Counted from the stretch's first letter, positions 1 through 10,365 are shown. The stretch: 64,000 nt of DNA from Xiphydria camelus (GCA_963678675.1 OY783192.1:16141005-16205004), one strand, 5' to 3'. Translations and numbers: made by a program. Notes: generated from the letters alone by a model not told the origin.

Positions 1-438
1 TTCATTAGACAGCCTTTTGACTACCAATGCTGTGAGGTTGATCGAGAAATCTCGATCTATACAAAATTCTACTGACACGTTGACTGCCTTGCTTGCTTTA
101 GCGACCTTTGTGCCATCGAAGCTCGATATTACGGTTGAAGCCCTTTTTCGCTTCACCTTTAATGCCTGAGATGAGTGAGGTATCGGCTCCAGTGTCCAGG
201 AGTGCCCTGACACAACAGGAATTGCCATCACCTGAGGCAATGACAATACGTGCGGTTGCAAGTAGTACAACTTGGCATGATTTGACTGCTACAGATGCAC
301 TTGAAGATTGCTCCTCATCCGATGAGTCTTGCGCATTTACTTGATTTACTGCTTTAGGTGCAGATTTCCTTTGTCCCTTACGAACTGGCAATTCAGTCGA
401 GTAACTGTTGTGTAGAGACGTGTGATCAGTCTTACAGT
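1..438 (-). pseudogene. BEL/Pao-type retrotransposon protease fragment
   Basis: The minus strand encodes a retropepsin-like segment: a beta strand (VVLLATARIVI), then LLDTGADTSLIS, which carries the D-T-G active-site triad of aspartic proteases. The lead-in 'LLATA' and the position of the triad match the protease of BEL/Pao elements. A Ser/Glu-rich linker precedes it, and 'KTDHTSLHNS' looks like the tail of the BEL Gag zinc knuckle. After the triad the frame slips near position 110, and the rest of the protease continues in another frame to the window edge. No RT or integrase is visible in this window. It is directly fused to an unrelated PIN-like protein fragment upstream. Confidence 0.6.
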
Positions 439-1300
439 TACAGAATATCAATTTTAGGATGAATTCTGGTGGAATTGGTTTGTCGGTCGTTATTGGTAAA
501 AGAAGTTCTCCCTGCTTTCTCCATCCCCAAGAGGTAGCTTCTAACTCATTTTCCAGCCATTCCTGGATTTGGTAATATACCCGCAAACTGTGTTGAGCGG
601 CTGCATCTGATGTTGGTGGTAAAGAAGTTAATGAGAAGTTTGCACTTAAACTCTGTCTTGATGCATTGTTGTGAAATTTGAAAAAACGTAGCTGATTTAG
701 CGGTTTTACTGACTTTCCGACATCATACAGAGCCAATAGAAACTCTTCTCCAATAGCGATTATATCCTTCTTGTCTGCAGTGGGATCTTAAAAAATGGCT
801 ACTTTGGCCTGTAGGACCTACAGGTCCTGATGTTTCTCTGTTTTATATATAGACAACTTTCCCCTTTTTTATAAATTTCCGAGGTAGTATCACATCCAAA
901 AACGGTATGGGAAAATAAAATCGAAGCACGCGCGCATAGTACCTATATTATTTTGAAGCGCATTTATGTTCGTTGTTTTATTAGGTTTTGGAGTGCTGCC
1001 GGGTCTTAACATATAAATATTGTCCGTTTTTGATTTGAATAACAGTAATACCATTAAATCAGTGTCTTCACCAACTAATGTTACCGATTTTTCTAACTTT
1101 CTTGCTTCAAAAACTTTATCCGCTATGAGTGTATCTGCATCCCCATGTGCTTGGAAAACTTTAATATCAGCTGTTTCGAGATGTTGGCTTAGTTGTGAAA
1201 TAAACAACTTTTTATTGTTTTCATTTTTTAAAAATCGGGGCCTATTAATGATTGCCATGTTGTGGTCTATTAACCGTAAGACTAATTGTGGAAAGGCCAA
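420..1300 (-). pseudogene. PIN-like repeat-family protein, two fragments with internal deletion
   Basis: The minus strand from 1300 to 890 reads a segment with 'QAHGDADTLIA' and 'VTLVGEDTDLMVLLL', acidic motifs typical of PIN/FEN-like nuclease folds. A second stretch (about 785 to 438) continues as 'LPPTSDAAAQHSLRVYYQIQ' and 'IFCNCK'. From memory, both halves occur in order in one uncharacterised protein found in many copies in insect genomes. Here the middle of the protein is missing between roughly 890 and 785, the Cys-rich C-terminus is replaced by the BEL/Pao fragment, and stops flank both parts. Catalytic activity cannot be judged. Role unknown; probably transposon-borne. Confidence 0.5.
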
Positions 1301-1379
1301 ATGTTATCCGTCTTCACTTGCACTTAGCCGCCTAGCATACGCCTATTACGTAATGAAGGGCCGATTGTAAAATTTCTTA

Positions 1380-1870
1380 CATTTCAGAAACACTTCGAAA
1401 TAAAAAAAATACCTAACTTTATTGATTTAACACTATTTGTTCTTTATTTTTGAGTACTTTTACATGGGAAAATAATTCGATAGCATTTACGCTGAGGTGT
1501 TTTTTTTTTTGAAGGCCGAAAAATATTTAATGACTTTTGACACCACTGGTTTATTCAAATTGTATACATATACCCCAAATTGTAGGTAATTTTATTGGCT
1601 TTCATTTTGGTCTCTTGCATTAAAAAAAAAGGAATAGTTTTTTAGATATTTGATAAAAACTCAAAAAATGTACCTTTAGGGGTAGTTTTGGGGTTGTTTG
1701 CATCCTCGGAGGGATGGGGACTTTTAGTGTGTTAATCAGGAACAAAACAGCTAAATAATCCCGCATAAATCAGCTTTAGGGCATTTTGTTCCACGAGCAC
1801 CATGTTATCAAAAATAACTTCCCTGGCCTACATGTTGTGTGAGTAGGTTCGAGTTATTAATCATACCGCA
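1380..1870. other. AT-rich stretch, nothing recognised
   Basis: I see only homopolymer runs (T13 near 1499) and no coding, repeat or RNA signature. Confidence 0.6.
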
Positions 1871-1984
1871 GGTTGTTACTAGTTAATCCCTTTATTGTCA
1901 CATCGCATGCCCCCCACTCGGCAGGCTGGCACGCAATCCCTGCCCACCTTTCACGCTCCGCACTCGGCTCGTACCGTACTGCCC

Positions 1985-2410
1985 TCTCGGCTCGCACGGT
2001 ACTACCACAACACGTGTCAACCGCCATACTTTCTCGTCTCCTAGGTGCCTACACCCTAGGGAACTTCTCTCACGACGATTGGCGCCAGCGATAGCAGAGC
2101 CAATCAGTCGGCGTCCTTGCGTCTCCGACCAATGGCGTACATACTATAGTCTACAAACCGCTATATACCATATCGTCCTAGGTACGTCAAGAACCCAGGA
2201 AAACGCTCTGTAGGACGATATGGTACGTACGTTTGTTTAAAAAGTGGAATTTTTCGGAGTAATTATATTTTTTGGAAATAAAACGGTGTTTTCAAAGTTA
2301 ATAAAATATTTCCATTTTCGCAAAACGATTTCCCCTGCGTTTATTTCGATCTTCGGACGCGCTTGTTAATAACTAGTAAAAACTCAGTTAAATCAGAGTA
2401 ATGACCCAAA
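1985..2410. mobile_element. Two facing ends of the long-TIR Tc1/mariner family
   Basis: Positions 1985-2183 read, on the minus strand, the same sequence as 8715-8895. Positions 2211-2410 read, on the plus strand, the same sequence as 8885-9060 (polyadenylation-like AATAAA and 'AAAATATTTCCATT' included). Both parts begin with AGGACGATATGGTA, so two element ends point at each other with about 30 bp between them. This could be a terminal deletion derivative or two adjacent ends. No coding capacity. Confidence 0.55.
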
Positions 2411-2479
2411 TATCATTGAAAGTGGGATGTATGTTACGTCAACGTGGAATTTTCAACTTTCATACGTCGTACCAATATT

Positions 2480-2790
2480 GGACAAGGGTTAATACGAGGG
2501 AGGAGAGAGGGAGGGAGGGCATAATACAACGTCATAACATAATACGGACATAATATAATAATAACAACGGACATAATGTCCGCACTAAAGTTGAACGTAC
2601 AACATTCATCGAATGTTGAGCGAACGCTCGTACAACGAACGTATCGAATATGTTGTTGCAACATGTGCGACAGTTATCGAAATACCCAACGTTGGCTCCC
2701 AACATTCGAAAAAGGTTTGAGCCCAACGTTCGTACAATGTAGCATGAACGTTTTTCAACGTTCTCGTGCGTGTTAAGAAGTGTACAATTT
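2480..2790. repeat. AACGTT/ACGTTC-rich repeat segment
   Basis: A 300-bp stretch contains many copies of ACGTTC, AACGTT and GAACGT in both orientations, for example at 2590-2640 and 2695-2760. It abuts the 5S-like module of the ACGTCA-rich element to its right, where other copies have TGACGT motifs instead. No protein recognised. Confidence 0.45.
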
Positions 2791-3487
2791 TTGCTGCTTA
2801 ATTTCGTTGATCGGTCGGTGTCCTCGAGTCCTCATCTGCACGCTCCTGTGATATTAAGTATTGGTGTTCATATGAAGTTTGATGTATGATGATAATGGTT
2901 TGATGATGTTGTTGATAAGTAATATTATTCTTTTATTATAATTATAATGTAATATATAATGTAATTGTATTATTCTTTTCTCAACATTTTTCTAAATTTA
3001 TGATTATATCTTTTGATAAATATTCTTGCATAAACGCAAATTTATATTAATAAATAAATAATTACATGAATGTTTATTCATCCTACATTAATTCATTGTC
3101 CTTGATTTATTATAATAATCTGTGATTTTTAATAAACAATATAAATAAACAATAAACAATATAGTTTATAACTTGCTGAACATACTCTGGAGACTCGAAA
3201 TGAAATTATTTATTTATTTAATAATTGAAGAAATTACCATTTTTGTCCATTTATTCACAAATAAATTTTCAAGTCCCTATATATGCAGGAGACCGTAATT
3301 GTTCTAAGTCGTTCGTAATGACGGAAAATTTCCGTCAAAAAAACATTGAATTTTGACGTCCAAGGTACGTCGTATTTACATAAATATTTATAACGCCTCT
3401 ATGACGTTAACATTACGACACTGACGTTTGAAACCCTATACTGACCAAAAAATGACGTCTGAGACTAACGTCAGCGTGCTACCTGGG
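2791..3487 (-). mobile_element. ACGTCA-rich TIR element with 5S-rRNA-like module (copy 1)
   Basis: Read on the minus strand it starts with the terminal motif CCCAGGTAGCACGCTGACG (end of the inverted repeat at 3487), followed by repeated ACGTC motifs, then an AT-rich middle, then the 5S-like module at 2792-2835. It aligns by eye with 14086-15702 and 48806-49576. The other terminus is missing: similarity stops inside the 5S-like module. Confidence 0.6.
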
Positions 3488-3629
3488 ATGCGATGAATGC
3501 GACGATCCAGGGACGAAAGATGATGGAGCGAGAAAGGCAGCCACATATTCAAAGAATAAGTGCATCGCAGCATCTGTATGGTGGTGAACCACCTGAAGGT
3601 TGTTTGAAAAATATAGAAAAAATTTGTAT

Positions 3630-4380
3630 AAAGAAGAAAGAAAGAAGAAAAGCGTAAGACACGAGGAAGGGTAGCAGCTTTAAGAAGAGCGAGGAAAGAA
3701 GAAAAGTCCTGTAGAATAATTAAAGATTCAAAAATTGATTTTGTCGAAGAAACACAACAACTAAAAAAAACTTATATACAATTCAAACGGTGTCAAAAAA
3801 ATAGAAAAAATCATTCTTAGCGATGATGACAACGAAGAATGTGTGTTACCCAGAATTGGGGATTTACCTCTTTCGGTACTAATGCGTTTAATTAATGATG
3901 ATAGTGCGTGGATGGATGATGAAACATTACGTGCGTTTCTTAATATCCTCGGAAATGTTAGCACGGCAAATGTTTTAGTATTGTCACCACTTCATGTGAG
4001 TGCAGGATAATATCTTTTAACAAAAACTTTTACAAAGGCGATTTAAATATATTTAATATCGCTTTAATTCCTATTCCTTTGCATCGGAATCATTGGACAA
4101 TTGGCATTTTTAATAGAACAGAAAATGTTATTCATTACTATAATTCTTTTTTGGAGTACCCATGTAATAAACCGCCTGCTCAAGCGGATAATTTGTTTAA
4201 ATCTGCAGTGAATGACTTGATTAGCGGCGAATGTGGAAATCCACAAATTATTTGCGTGAATGCAGACAATTTAAATGTATAACGCGATTCATATAATTGT
4301 GGTGTTTACGTATGCTTACATGCGTATTTAATGAATAATGGTATAACAAAAATACTGAACATTCACATAAGGATAGAACG
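3630..4380 (+). pseudogene. Helitron-associated Ulp1-type cysteine protease
   Basis: After a Lys/Arg-rich lead (3640-3760) come 'DDETLRAFLNIL' and then 'IPLHRNHWTIGIFNR', with the His-Trp pair of C48/Ulp1 peptidases at about 4091. Downstream 'RDSYNCGVYVCLHAY' (4283-4330) supplies the catalytic Cys. The acidic residue expected after the His is Asn here ('HYYNSF'). The Gln that normally precedes the Arg-Asp-Ser is a TAA stop, and further stops lie near 4008. Ulp1 domains cleave ubiquitin-like proteins; in eukaryotic transposons they appear as accessory domains. It lies directly upstream of Helitron replicase sequence in the same orientation, so I assign it to that element. Clearly non-functional. 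Confidence 0.65.
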
Positions 4381-4559
4381 ACGCCGAATATTGTGTATCC
4401 TTAGAAATCTTGCTTATAAGTCATGGCGACTACGGTATACGTTCACAAAATGAAACTATGGAATTTGAAGATTCGATTTGTTCAAAAAAATTACCTATGA
4501 TTCCTGCTGAAAGACAGTAAAGAGGAGATAAAAATGACGGACCTTCGTCCTTTTCGTAC

Positions 4560-5280
4560 TTTTTCTTCAAAAAGTATTAGAAAAAAAATTAAGCGTGAAA
4601 GAATAATTCAGTTGAATCAGAAACGATCCTGATTTAGGGAAAAAAGAATATGAAGCTAATCGGAAGAGAATTGCCGAAATAAAAGATAATCCCGAATATA
4701 AAGAAAATAAGAGAAAAAAGCAGTCTGAAAGAAATAAAAAAGCGAAGGACAAGCCAATACTTTATATGCAGGCGCATGACCATGAACGCGTTTTAAGGTT
4801 TAAGTTAAGCGATTTTGACATTGCGTGTTCACATTGTAAATCGCTGCATTTCGCAGAAGAACGTGTGAGAAATAAGAACATACTCTCTCTCTGATTATTG
4901 CAGACACGGAGATATTGATTTAAAACAAGTTGGAAAATCACATTCCGAAGTAATGAAGAAGCTATTTATGAAGAGAAAATCAAGTTTTCTCAAAAACATA
5001 CGCGCAGTTAATGGCAATTTTGAAATGGAAATTTATCAATTAAGCAATGTGAGTTTCAAACAAACGGACCGTGTTGTTTTCGTACTTCAGGTCAAATTTA
5101 TCGTAATTTGGACACTGCTGCTATGCCAGACAATAAATGTCAGCCTCACGGTGGACAATTGTTCTTCATTGAAACGAATGATGCGTTTGCAATCCGTAAA
5201 AAAAACTTAAGGGAGTTCCTCCGCGACAACCTCAACCAAAAGTTACATACCATGTTCATGTTTAAAATATTGATAATTGG
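4560..5280 (+). pseudogene. Helitron replicase, N-terminal region (part 1)
   Basis: A Lys/Glu-rich stretch is followed by 'CSHCKSLHFAEERV', then 'CRHGDIDLKQVGK', 'FLKNIRAVNGNFEM' and 'GQIYRNLDTAAMPDNKCQPH'. This order (Cys pair, second Cys, 'F..NIR.YN', 'GQIYR') matches the Helitron-like N-terminal domain. Several frame changes are needed (near 4890, 5085 and 5210). The HUH Rep motif, helicase and the TC/CTRR termini were not found. The frame is cut by a foldback insertion starting at 5334. Confidence 0.7.
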
Positions 5281-5333
5281 TTTAATTAGTAGTAAATAAA
5301 ATTAAAAACTACGCAATATTGACCCGGTACTAA

Positions 5334-6156
5334 TATACCGCATGTCCTATGGCCAACCGCGCAGGTGAGCTGCGACCTGAATTGTTGACTTCGGCAGTAT
5401 TTATGGTACATTTAGAGTGGGCTTCAGATGAGTGCGCTGCATAAGAACGAAAAGTGTCGACTGCTCTTCCAATAGCTGCCAATTCGGGAGATCGAAGCGT
5501 TTCGTGTAACCTTAAAATCGTAAAGTTTTGAATTAGTAGTGAATAATTTGTAGAAAAGTGATGAGAAATAATCATAAATAATCTTCCGAAATGTGACAGC
5601 CATCGGGAAATCAGACGACGCTTTTCGCTCTTACGCTGCGTTCTTACGAAAAGTGTGAAACGTCTGATCTCCCGATGGCTATCAATTCGGGAGAACGAAG
5701 TCTAAGCTCGAAATCGTGAATCTTTTAATAAATGGTAAGTAATGTTCAGAAGTGAGAGTTAACAATCATTAGGGTTTTTTCGATGTCCAACCGAATTACA
5801 CGCCTCATGCCTATTTGTTTCAGAAATTATTTCCGCGCTAGCATCGCGCGTGTCTAGGAAGTAGTTTTACGAAGTGGCGTGAGCGATACCTAAGGTGTCA
5901 ATTCGGAAGATTATTTATGATTATTTCTCATCACTTCTACAAATTATTCACTACTAATTCAAAACTTTACGATTTTGAGGTTACACGAAACGCTTCGATC
6001 TCTCGAATTGACAGCTATTAGAAGAGCAGTCGACACTTTTCGTTCTTATGCAGCGCACTCGTCTGAAGCCCACTCTGAATGTACCATAAATACTGCCGAA
6101 GTCAAGAATTCAGGTCGCAGCTCACCTGCGCGGTTGGCCATAGGACATGCGGTATA
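5334..6156. mobile_element. Foldback element, TATACCG-terminus family (copy 1)
   Basis: Arms 5334-5592 and 5903-6156 are inverted copies of each other over about 255 bp, ending in TATACCGCATGTCC. The centre holds a further hairpin (5597-5690). The ends resemble those at 7351-7669, 18505-18654 and 61745-61869, and the right end at 48805. TA next to the CCG is consistent with TA target preference. Open frames in the arms are mirror images and are not genes. Confidence 0.8.
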
Positions 6157-6700
6157 ATATGATGGATATCATTTATTGCCGTAAAATATATTCTATATTG
6201 TGTTTGTGGTCTATACCATTACCAGTAAACTTTTTGACGGGACTGTCCGGGCTTTGCCCCAATACACGAAATAGCTTGTTTATACAGACGATGAACTCTT
6301 CTGTGTGCGTGTCAGCGACGATCGTAGCTCGCTGTCCCGTTCCCCCTCCACGCACTCGTATCGCTTGCAGGCCTTGCAGATATATGCTATACGACCAACA
6401 TTGTGAGGCTTCTCATGGTTATATCTTGGAAACTAGATGGTGATTCAATCTCATTTTTTTTTCACATTATTCGTGATATCCTACTCTACCTTATCCTCGT
6501 TTTTTTTATCAACTTCTTAATTTTATTTTTGACGGTAGAATTAATGACGTACTGTTTTGCCCATCATAACGTATTTGTTACGTGTAAATCAAACCAACTT
6601 CAAGTGTAAATATCTACGGTTTGGGATGGTCAAACTTATTTAAATTACACAGATGTTTGGATAATGCATTAAATAACATATGTCAAATTTCAACCATTTC
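6157..6700. other. Unassigned sequence between Helitron fragments
   Basis: No recognisable protein. It lies between the foldback element and the next Helitron fragment, so it is either Helitron sequence decayed past recognition or another insertion. Confidence 0.4.
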
Positions 6701-6913
6701 TTAATTCAACGATCTCATGGAGGTACTACCTTAAAGCCGATCCAAAGGATATCGAAATTATCCATAAATACTTATTAAAAAATAATACATATGCCAAATC
6801 GTACATTATGATGAGAAGAAGTCGATCGCCAAGAAGCGAAAAAATGAAGAAAGAAAGGAAATACATCTTTTGTTCAACTCTACTACGAGTCATGATCCAA
6901 GAAGGTATAACTA

Positions 6914-7129
6914 AAGGTGTGATTTCGCTGAAGCCGTCGGCGGTAGCGGCCGGCGGTAGCCGCCAGCGCGCTGGGGGTAGATACAGGCGTTCAGAGTAGC
7001 GTTGACGAAACCGGCCCTATTTAAAAAGCACTGAAGCAGTACGATACCGCCGGCGGCTACCGCCGGCTGCTACCGCCGACGGCTACCGCCAGCCGCTACC
7101 GCCGACGGCTTCAGCGAAATAACACCTTT
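6914..7129. mobile_element. GC-rich MITE with TIR AAGGTGTKATTTCGCTGAAG
   Basis: Inverted ends of about 38 bp: AAGGTGTGATTTCGCTGAAG at the left, AAGGTGTTATTTCGCTGAAG when the right end is read inversely. Both continue into GCCGTCGGCGGTAGC. The element is flanked by TA on both sides and sits inside Helitron coding sequence. The interior is rich in GGCGGTAGCCGC-type inverted units. No coding capacity. Confidence 0.75.
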
Positions 7130-7350
7130 ACCCACCAGTAATGAAATAGCCGCTGTTTTCGTGCCGACGGAAGATGCACAAGCACACATAACTGTGCATG
7201 AACGTGGAAAAGAAATAAAAATATTGCAACATCTATATCTATATCCAAATGTAGAGCCAATGCTTTACTCGTTGTTTAAACCTAATGGTGAACATGGATG
7301 GAATGTAGAAATAAAAACTAAAAGTGGCAAAAAGTTAAGCCATTGTGACT

Positions 7351-7669
7351 ACCGTATGTCCGCGATCATTTGAACCATAGGAAAATTGCGAGTTTTGCAT
7401 GAGCACCCCTTTGGGTCTCCTCGTCCAATAGAATCACCGGAGAAGCGTGAATGCGCATGCGTAGTCATCCGCGAGTGTGGCGACGTCAGCAAGTCCAGAT
7501 CGGTTATCGAAATAATCGATCTGGACTTGCTGACGTCGCCACACTCGCGGATGACTACGCATGCGCATTCACGCTTCTCCGGTGATTCTATTGGACGAGG
7601 AGACCCAAAGGGGTGCTCATGCAAAACTCGCAATTTTCCTATGGTTCAAATGATCGCGGACATACGGTA
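7351..7669. mobile_element. Near-perfect palindromic MITE, CCGTATGTCC termini
   Basis: About 315 bp almost completely self-complementary around position 7510. Both ends read CCGTATGTCCGCGATCATTT and are flanked by TA. It interrupts Helitron coding sequence. Because it is a palindrome, both strands translate to the same peptide, which is an artefact. Confidence 0.85.
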
Positions 7670-7694
7670 CATTAATAGTTATTTTCGATATGAA

Positions 7695-7798
7695 GGCGTT
7701 CGCGCCGTTTTTAACGAGTGTGAAGTTTGCCGCACGAGCGAAGCGAAGCTCGCTTCGCTCGTGCGGCAACCACACTCGTTAAAAACGGCGCGAACGCC
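7695..7798. repeat. Perfect hairpin, arms about 52 bp
   Basis: GGCGTTCGCGCC begins the left arm and GGCGCGAACGCC closes the right. The loop region is a second small palindrome (GCGAAGCGAAGCTCGCTTCGC). The arms include GTTTTTAACGAGTGTG on one side and its complement on the other. No terminal duplication seen. Confidence 0.8.
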
Positions 7799-7910
7799 CG
7801 AATCACGAATTCTATTTTTTGTCACCAAGTGTCAAATACGAGGTTGACAGGGTTCGGGGCGGGTGGTTGGGGGGGGGGGGGGGGTGATATTACAAAAAAG
7901 TATTTTTTAA
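7799..7910 (+). repeat. Single unit fragment of the 34-kb tandem array family, with G16 run
   Basis: 'CGAATCACGAATTCTATTTT' followed by 'GTCACCAAGTGTCAAATACG' and a G-rich end match the unit end repeated at 34.2, 34.5, 34.85 and 41.8 kb. It is followed by a run of 16 G (7869-7884). Confidence 0.7.
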
Positions 7911-7943
7911 AGTAAAAAGAAAGAAATAAACAAACAAAGAATT

Positions 7944-8221
7944 TTAACACATTCACTGCCGCTCTAATTTAGATACATTTTGCCCCATGCCAACTTCAAG
8001 TTAATAATTCTAATATTAACAAAATATATAAAAATCGTCAAAATTCCGAACCACGTGCACGTTTACGTCAAAGTACCTTTACTCAAGTGCCAGCCTACAC
8101 ATACACATGTAACCGCAGTGCCCAGTTGAAGTCTAAATGGAATAGAACAATTATAAGCGACAGCGGCACCCGCGCAACTCATCCGCTGACTTAGAAGCGA
8201 CAGCGGCAGTGAATGGGTTAA
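7944..8221. mobile_element. TTAA-flanked MITE (piggyBac-like), 278 bp
   Basis: TTAA at 7944-7947 and 8218-8221. Inverted ends read CACATTCACTGCCGCT and CCCATTCACTGCCGCT. TTAA duplication and a CCC-type terminus are the hallmarks of piggyBac-type elements. No transposase. Confidence 0.65.
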
Positions 8222-8489
8222 GTTAGGTTAGGTTGGCTTTGCGTCAGCTGCGTAGTTGTGCTGCGAATGCGTGGCGTTGGACACACTGACTGCCAACTTC
8301 AAGTAATAATCGCAGTTATATCATCTCGAGTGTGCCACTTTTATTTCACGCACTGTGAGGTTATTTTACGCACTGCGCAACCTTTCACATATTAGTGCGT
8401 AAAACGTCATTTCACATGCGTCGAGGACCCGTCACATGCGTCACCCGTAAAACCGAGTATTTGGCACTGAGTGACAAAATTATCATTGG

Positions 8490-8612
8490 CATATCGTAAG
8501 GGAAGAGTATCGTAAAGAAGAAAAGTATATTTTCAATCCTTTGCATTATGGTGGAAAATTATCTCAACAGTGGTCGACCCATCGGTTTGTATTGAATATG
8601 AATGATTAACAT
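8490..8612 (+). pseudogene. Helitron replicase fragment (part 3)
   Basis: Translation gives 'FNPLHYGGKLSQQWSTHRFVLNMND'-type sequence in pieces. 'GGKLSQQW' resembles the 'G.LFQQ(W/Y)..D' block of Helitron replicases that follows the 'GEDGW' block. It is about 800 bp downstream of part 2, in the same orientation. It is short, so the assignment rests on one motif. Confidence 0.5.
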
Positions 8613-8703
8613 ACGTACGTACATACATATATACATACGTTTGAATCAAAATAAAATAAAAGCAACTTCTTATAAGACTTCTTATACAGGGTCTCCACGT
8701 ATG

Positions 8704-9560
8704 TTGTATACATAGGACGATATGGTACGTAGCGATTTGTAGACTCTAGGTTGTACGCTATTGGTCAGAGACGCAAGGACGCTGAACGATTGGCTCTGTC
8801 GATCGCCGGCAGACGTCAATCATCGCGACAAAAGTTCCCTAGGGCGCAGGCACCTAGCAGACGAGAAAGTATGGCGGTTGACAGATACGTTTGTTTACAA
8901 AGTGGAATTTTTCAGAGTAATTGTATTTTTCAGAAATAAAACGAGGTTTTCAAAGTTAATAAAATATTTCCATTCGCGAAACGATTTCCTTCGCGTTTAT
9001 TTCGACCCTCGGATGCGCTTATTAATAAAAAGTAAAAATACAGTTAAGTCGGAGTAATGAAGGAAGAGTGATAAATCTTGCGATAAATGTAAAATAATTA
9101 ACGAGTGACGATAAGAGACAAGTGAACCGACGTGGAAGATTACAGTGATCAGGCAGTTCTCAGGATTTTTGAGTAGGGTAAGTGTAACGATAAATCGAGA
9201 GGAATAAGAAAAATGAATTGTTTTGAAGTTATTCAATTTCTTTATACTTTACAAAGGCAATATAATACAAAAATTATTCGTAAAATTAAAGAAAATGATG
9301 AAGTCTTCATGGAAATCACTTCGACTATGGACGAAGCAAGACGACCCTAAACGAATGGATGACGGAAGAGTTCGATGATGTGCGTCAGAAATGTGCCAAA
9401 GATGAAGGACGATTGGTGTGCCGCTCATGAGTTAGAAATAAATGAAACGTAAGATATTATTCACACAGAAAAAGAATGTAGAGAGTGCAGGTATTTATTT
9501 ACCAGTACGACTCACATTACCATCCGCTAACCAACGATATTGAATATTTCAGCAAGCATC
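8704..9560 (+). mobile_element. Left long terminal inverted repeat of Tc1/mariner-superfamily element
   Basis: Starts near AGGACGATATGGTACGTAG and matches, in inverted orientation, 29820-30560, and in part 1985-2410 and 13080-13184. It contains a CCAAT-like site (ATTGGTCAGAG), AATAAA (8935) and a small degenerate exon-like frame (about 9210-9450) whose counterpart in the other copy is open for 79 codons. I infer that it belongs to the transposon whose transposase lies at 10.37-11.34 kb, because the same block flanks the transposase end in both copies. Confidence 0.5.
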
Positions 9561-10365
9561 GATAACCTGGACCATGGCAAATGACTATATGTTTCGCAAG
9601 TGTGCCTGCGATCAGCAACCTGATCGAGTGCTTTGTAAGAGCCTGGGTTGGTGCCTCCCGCAGTAGTGTCAGATTGCTCCCGACTGAAATCCTCCCACAT
9701 TTCACTCTATGTCATTCAACAACGAGCATAAACTCCCCCGGAGGACACGAAAAGCTGTAACACCAGGAAGACCGTGAAAGGTTAATAAAATTATGGAAAG
9801 CGATACCACGAATGTAAGCAAATCCTTTTCATAATATTTTTTAGAAAACCCACCGTTGCTTCATCTTTACAGGAGACATTCTAAATGATTTCCTTGCTCA
9901 TCCGAGCAATAATCCAAACGGTCGTGAAATGCTGAGATCGCAACAACGAGCATCAACTCCCACGGAGGACACGAAAAGCTGTAACACCAGGAAGACAGTG
10001 AAAGGTTGATAAAATTATCCAAAACGAAGTGAAATTATCCAAATTTTCTTGAAGTAAAACCGGCCTTATGATTCGGTTACCGATTATTCCAGCCCAGATG
10101 TTCACTTTAATGGGGTGCTGAGTCCTCACGTCCCACAGTATCCTGGGATTTTCCCTTGCCCAATATCTTACATTTTGCCGATTGGGTACATGTACCGCGA
10201 AGAAAGTACATTCATCGGTGAAACAAATTCTCTCCGACAGGCCAGGTTCGACATTAATTCTTTCCATCATCGTTTCGGAGAATGCCATCCGATGATCGTC
10301 GTCCGGTGTGAATTCCTGATGGCAATGAGGTGTATAGGGTAAATATTTAATATCCCGCAAAACCT
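9560..10365. repeat. Inverted duplicate of element sequence, mirrors 10366-11890
   Basis: 10040-10365 is an inverted copy of transposase sequence 10366-10700, with a palindrome centre at about 10365. 9560-9790 is an inverted copy of 11620-11860, and 9850-10010 of 11360-11540. The long minus-strand frame over 9953-10780 crosses this centre. Its second half is genuine transposase read in duplicate and its first half is antisense. Confidence 0.7.

Larger units (their letters stand above)
6700..7696 (+). pseudogene. Helitron replicase fragments (part 2), twice interrupted
   Basis: Segment 6711-6830 reads '...KADPKDIEIIHKYLLKNNTYAKSYIMM'-like sequence. Segment 7131-7350 reads 'SNEIAAVFVPTEDAQAHITVHERGKEI', then 'LYLYPNVEPMLYSLFKPNGEHGWN', which matches the block following the N-terminal zinc region of Helitron replicases ('NEVA...', 'HP.YD.L.YPL..P.GE.GW'). 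The segments are separated by a GC-rich MITE (6914-7129). After 7350 the frame is broken by a palindromic MITE and resumes as 'INSYFRYEG'. Confidence 0.65.

Noticed and set aside
7349..7847. Identical peptides on opposite strands
   Set aside because: Consequence of the near-perfect palindrome, not coding.
8218..8240. Telomeric TTAGG repeat
   Set aside because: Only about two consecutive units, next to a MITE end; far too short.
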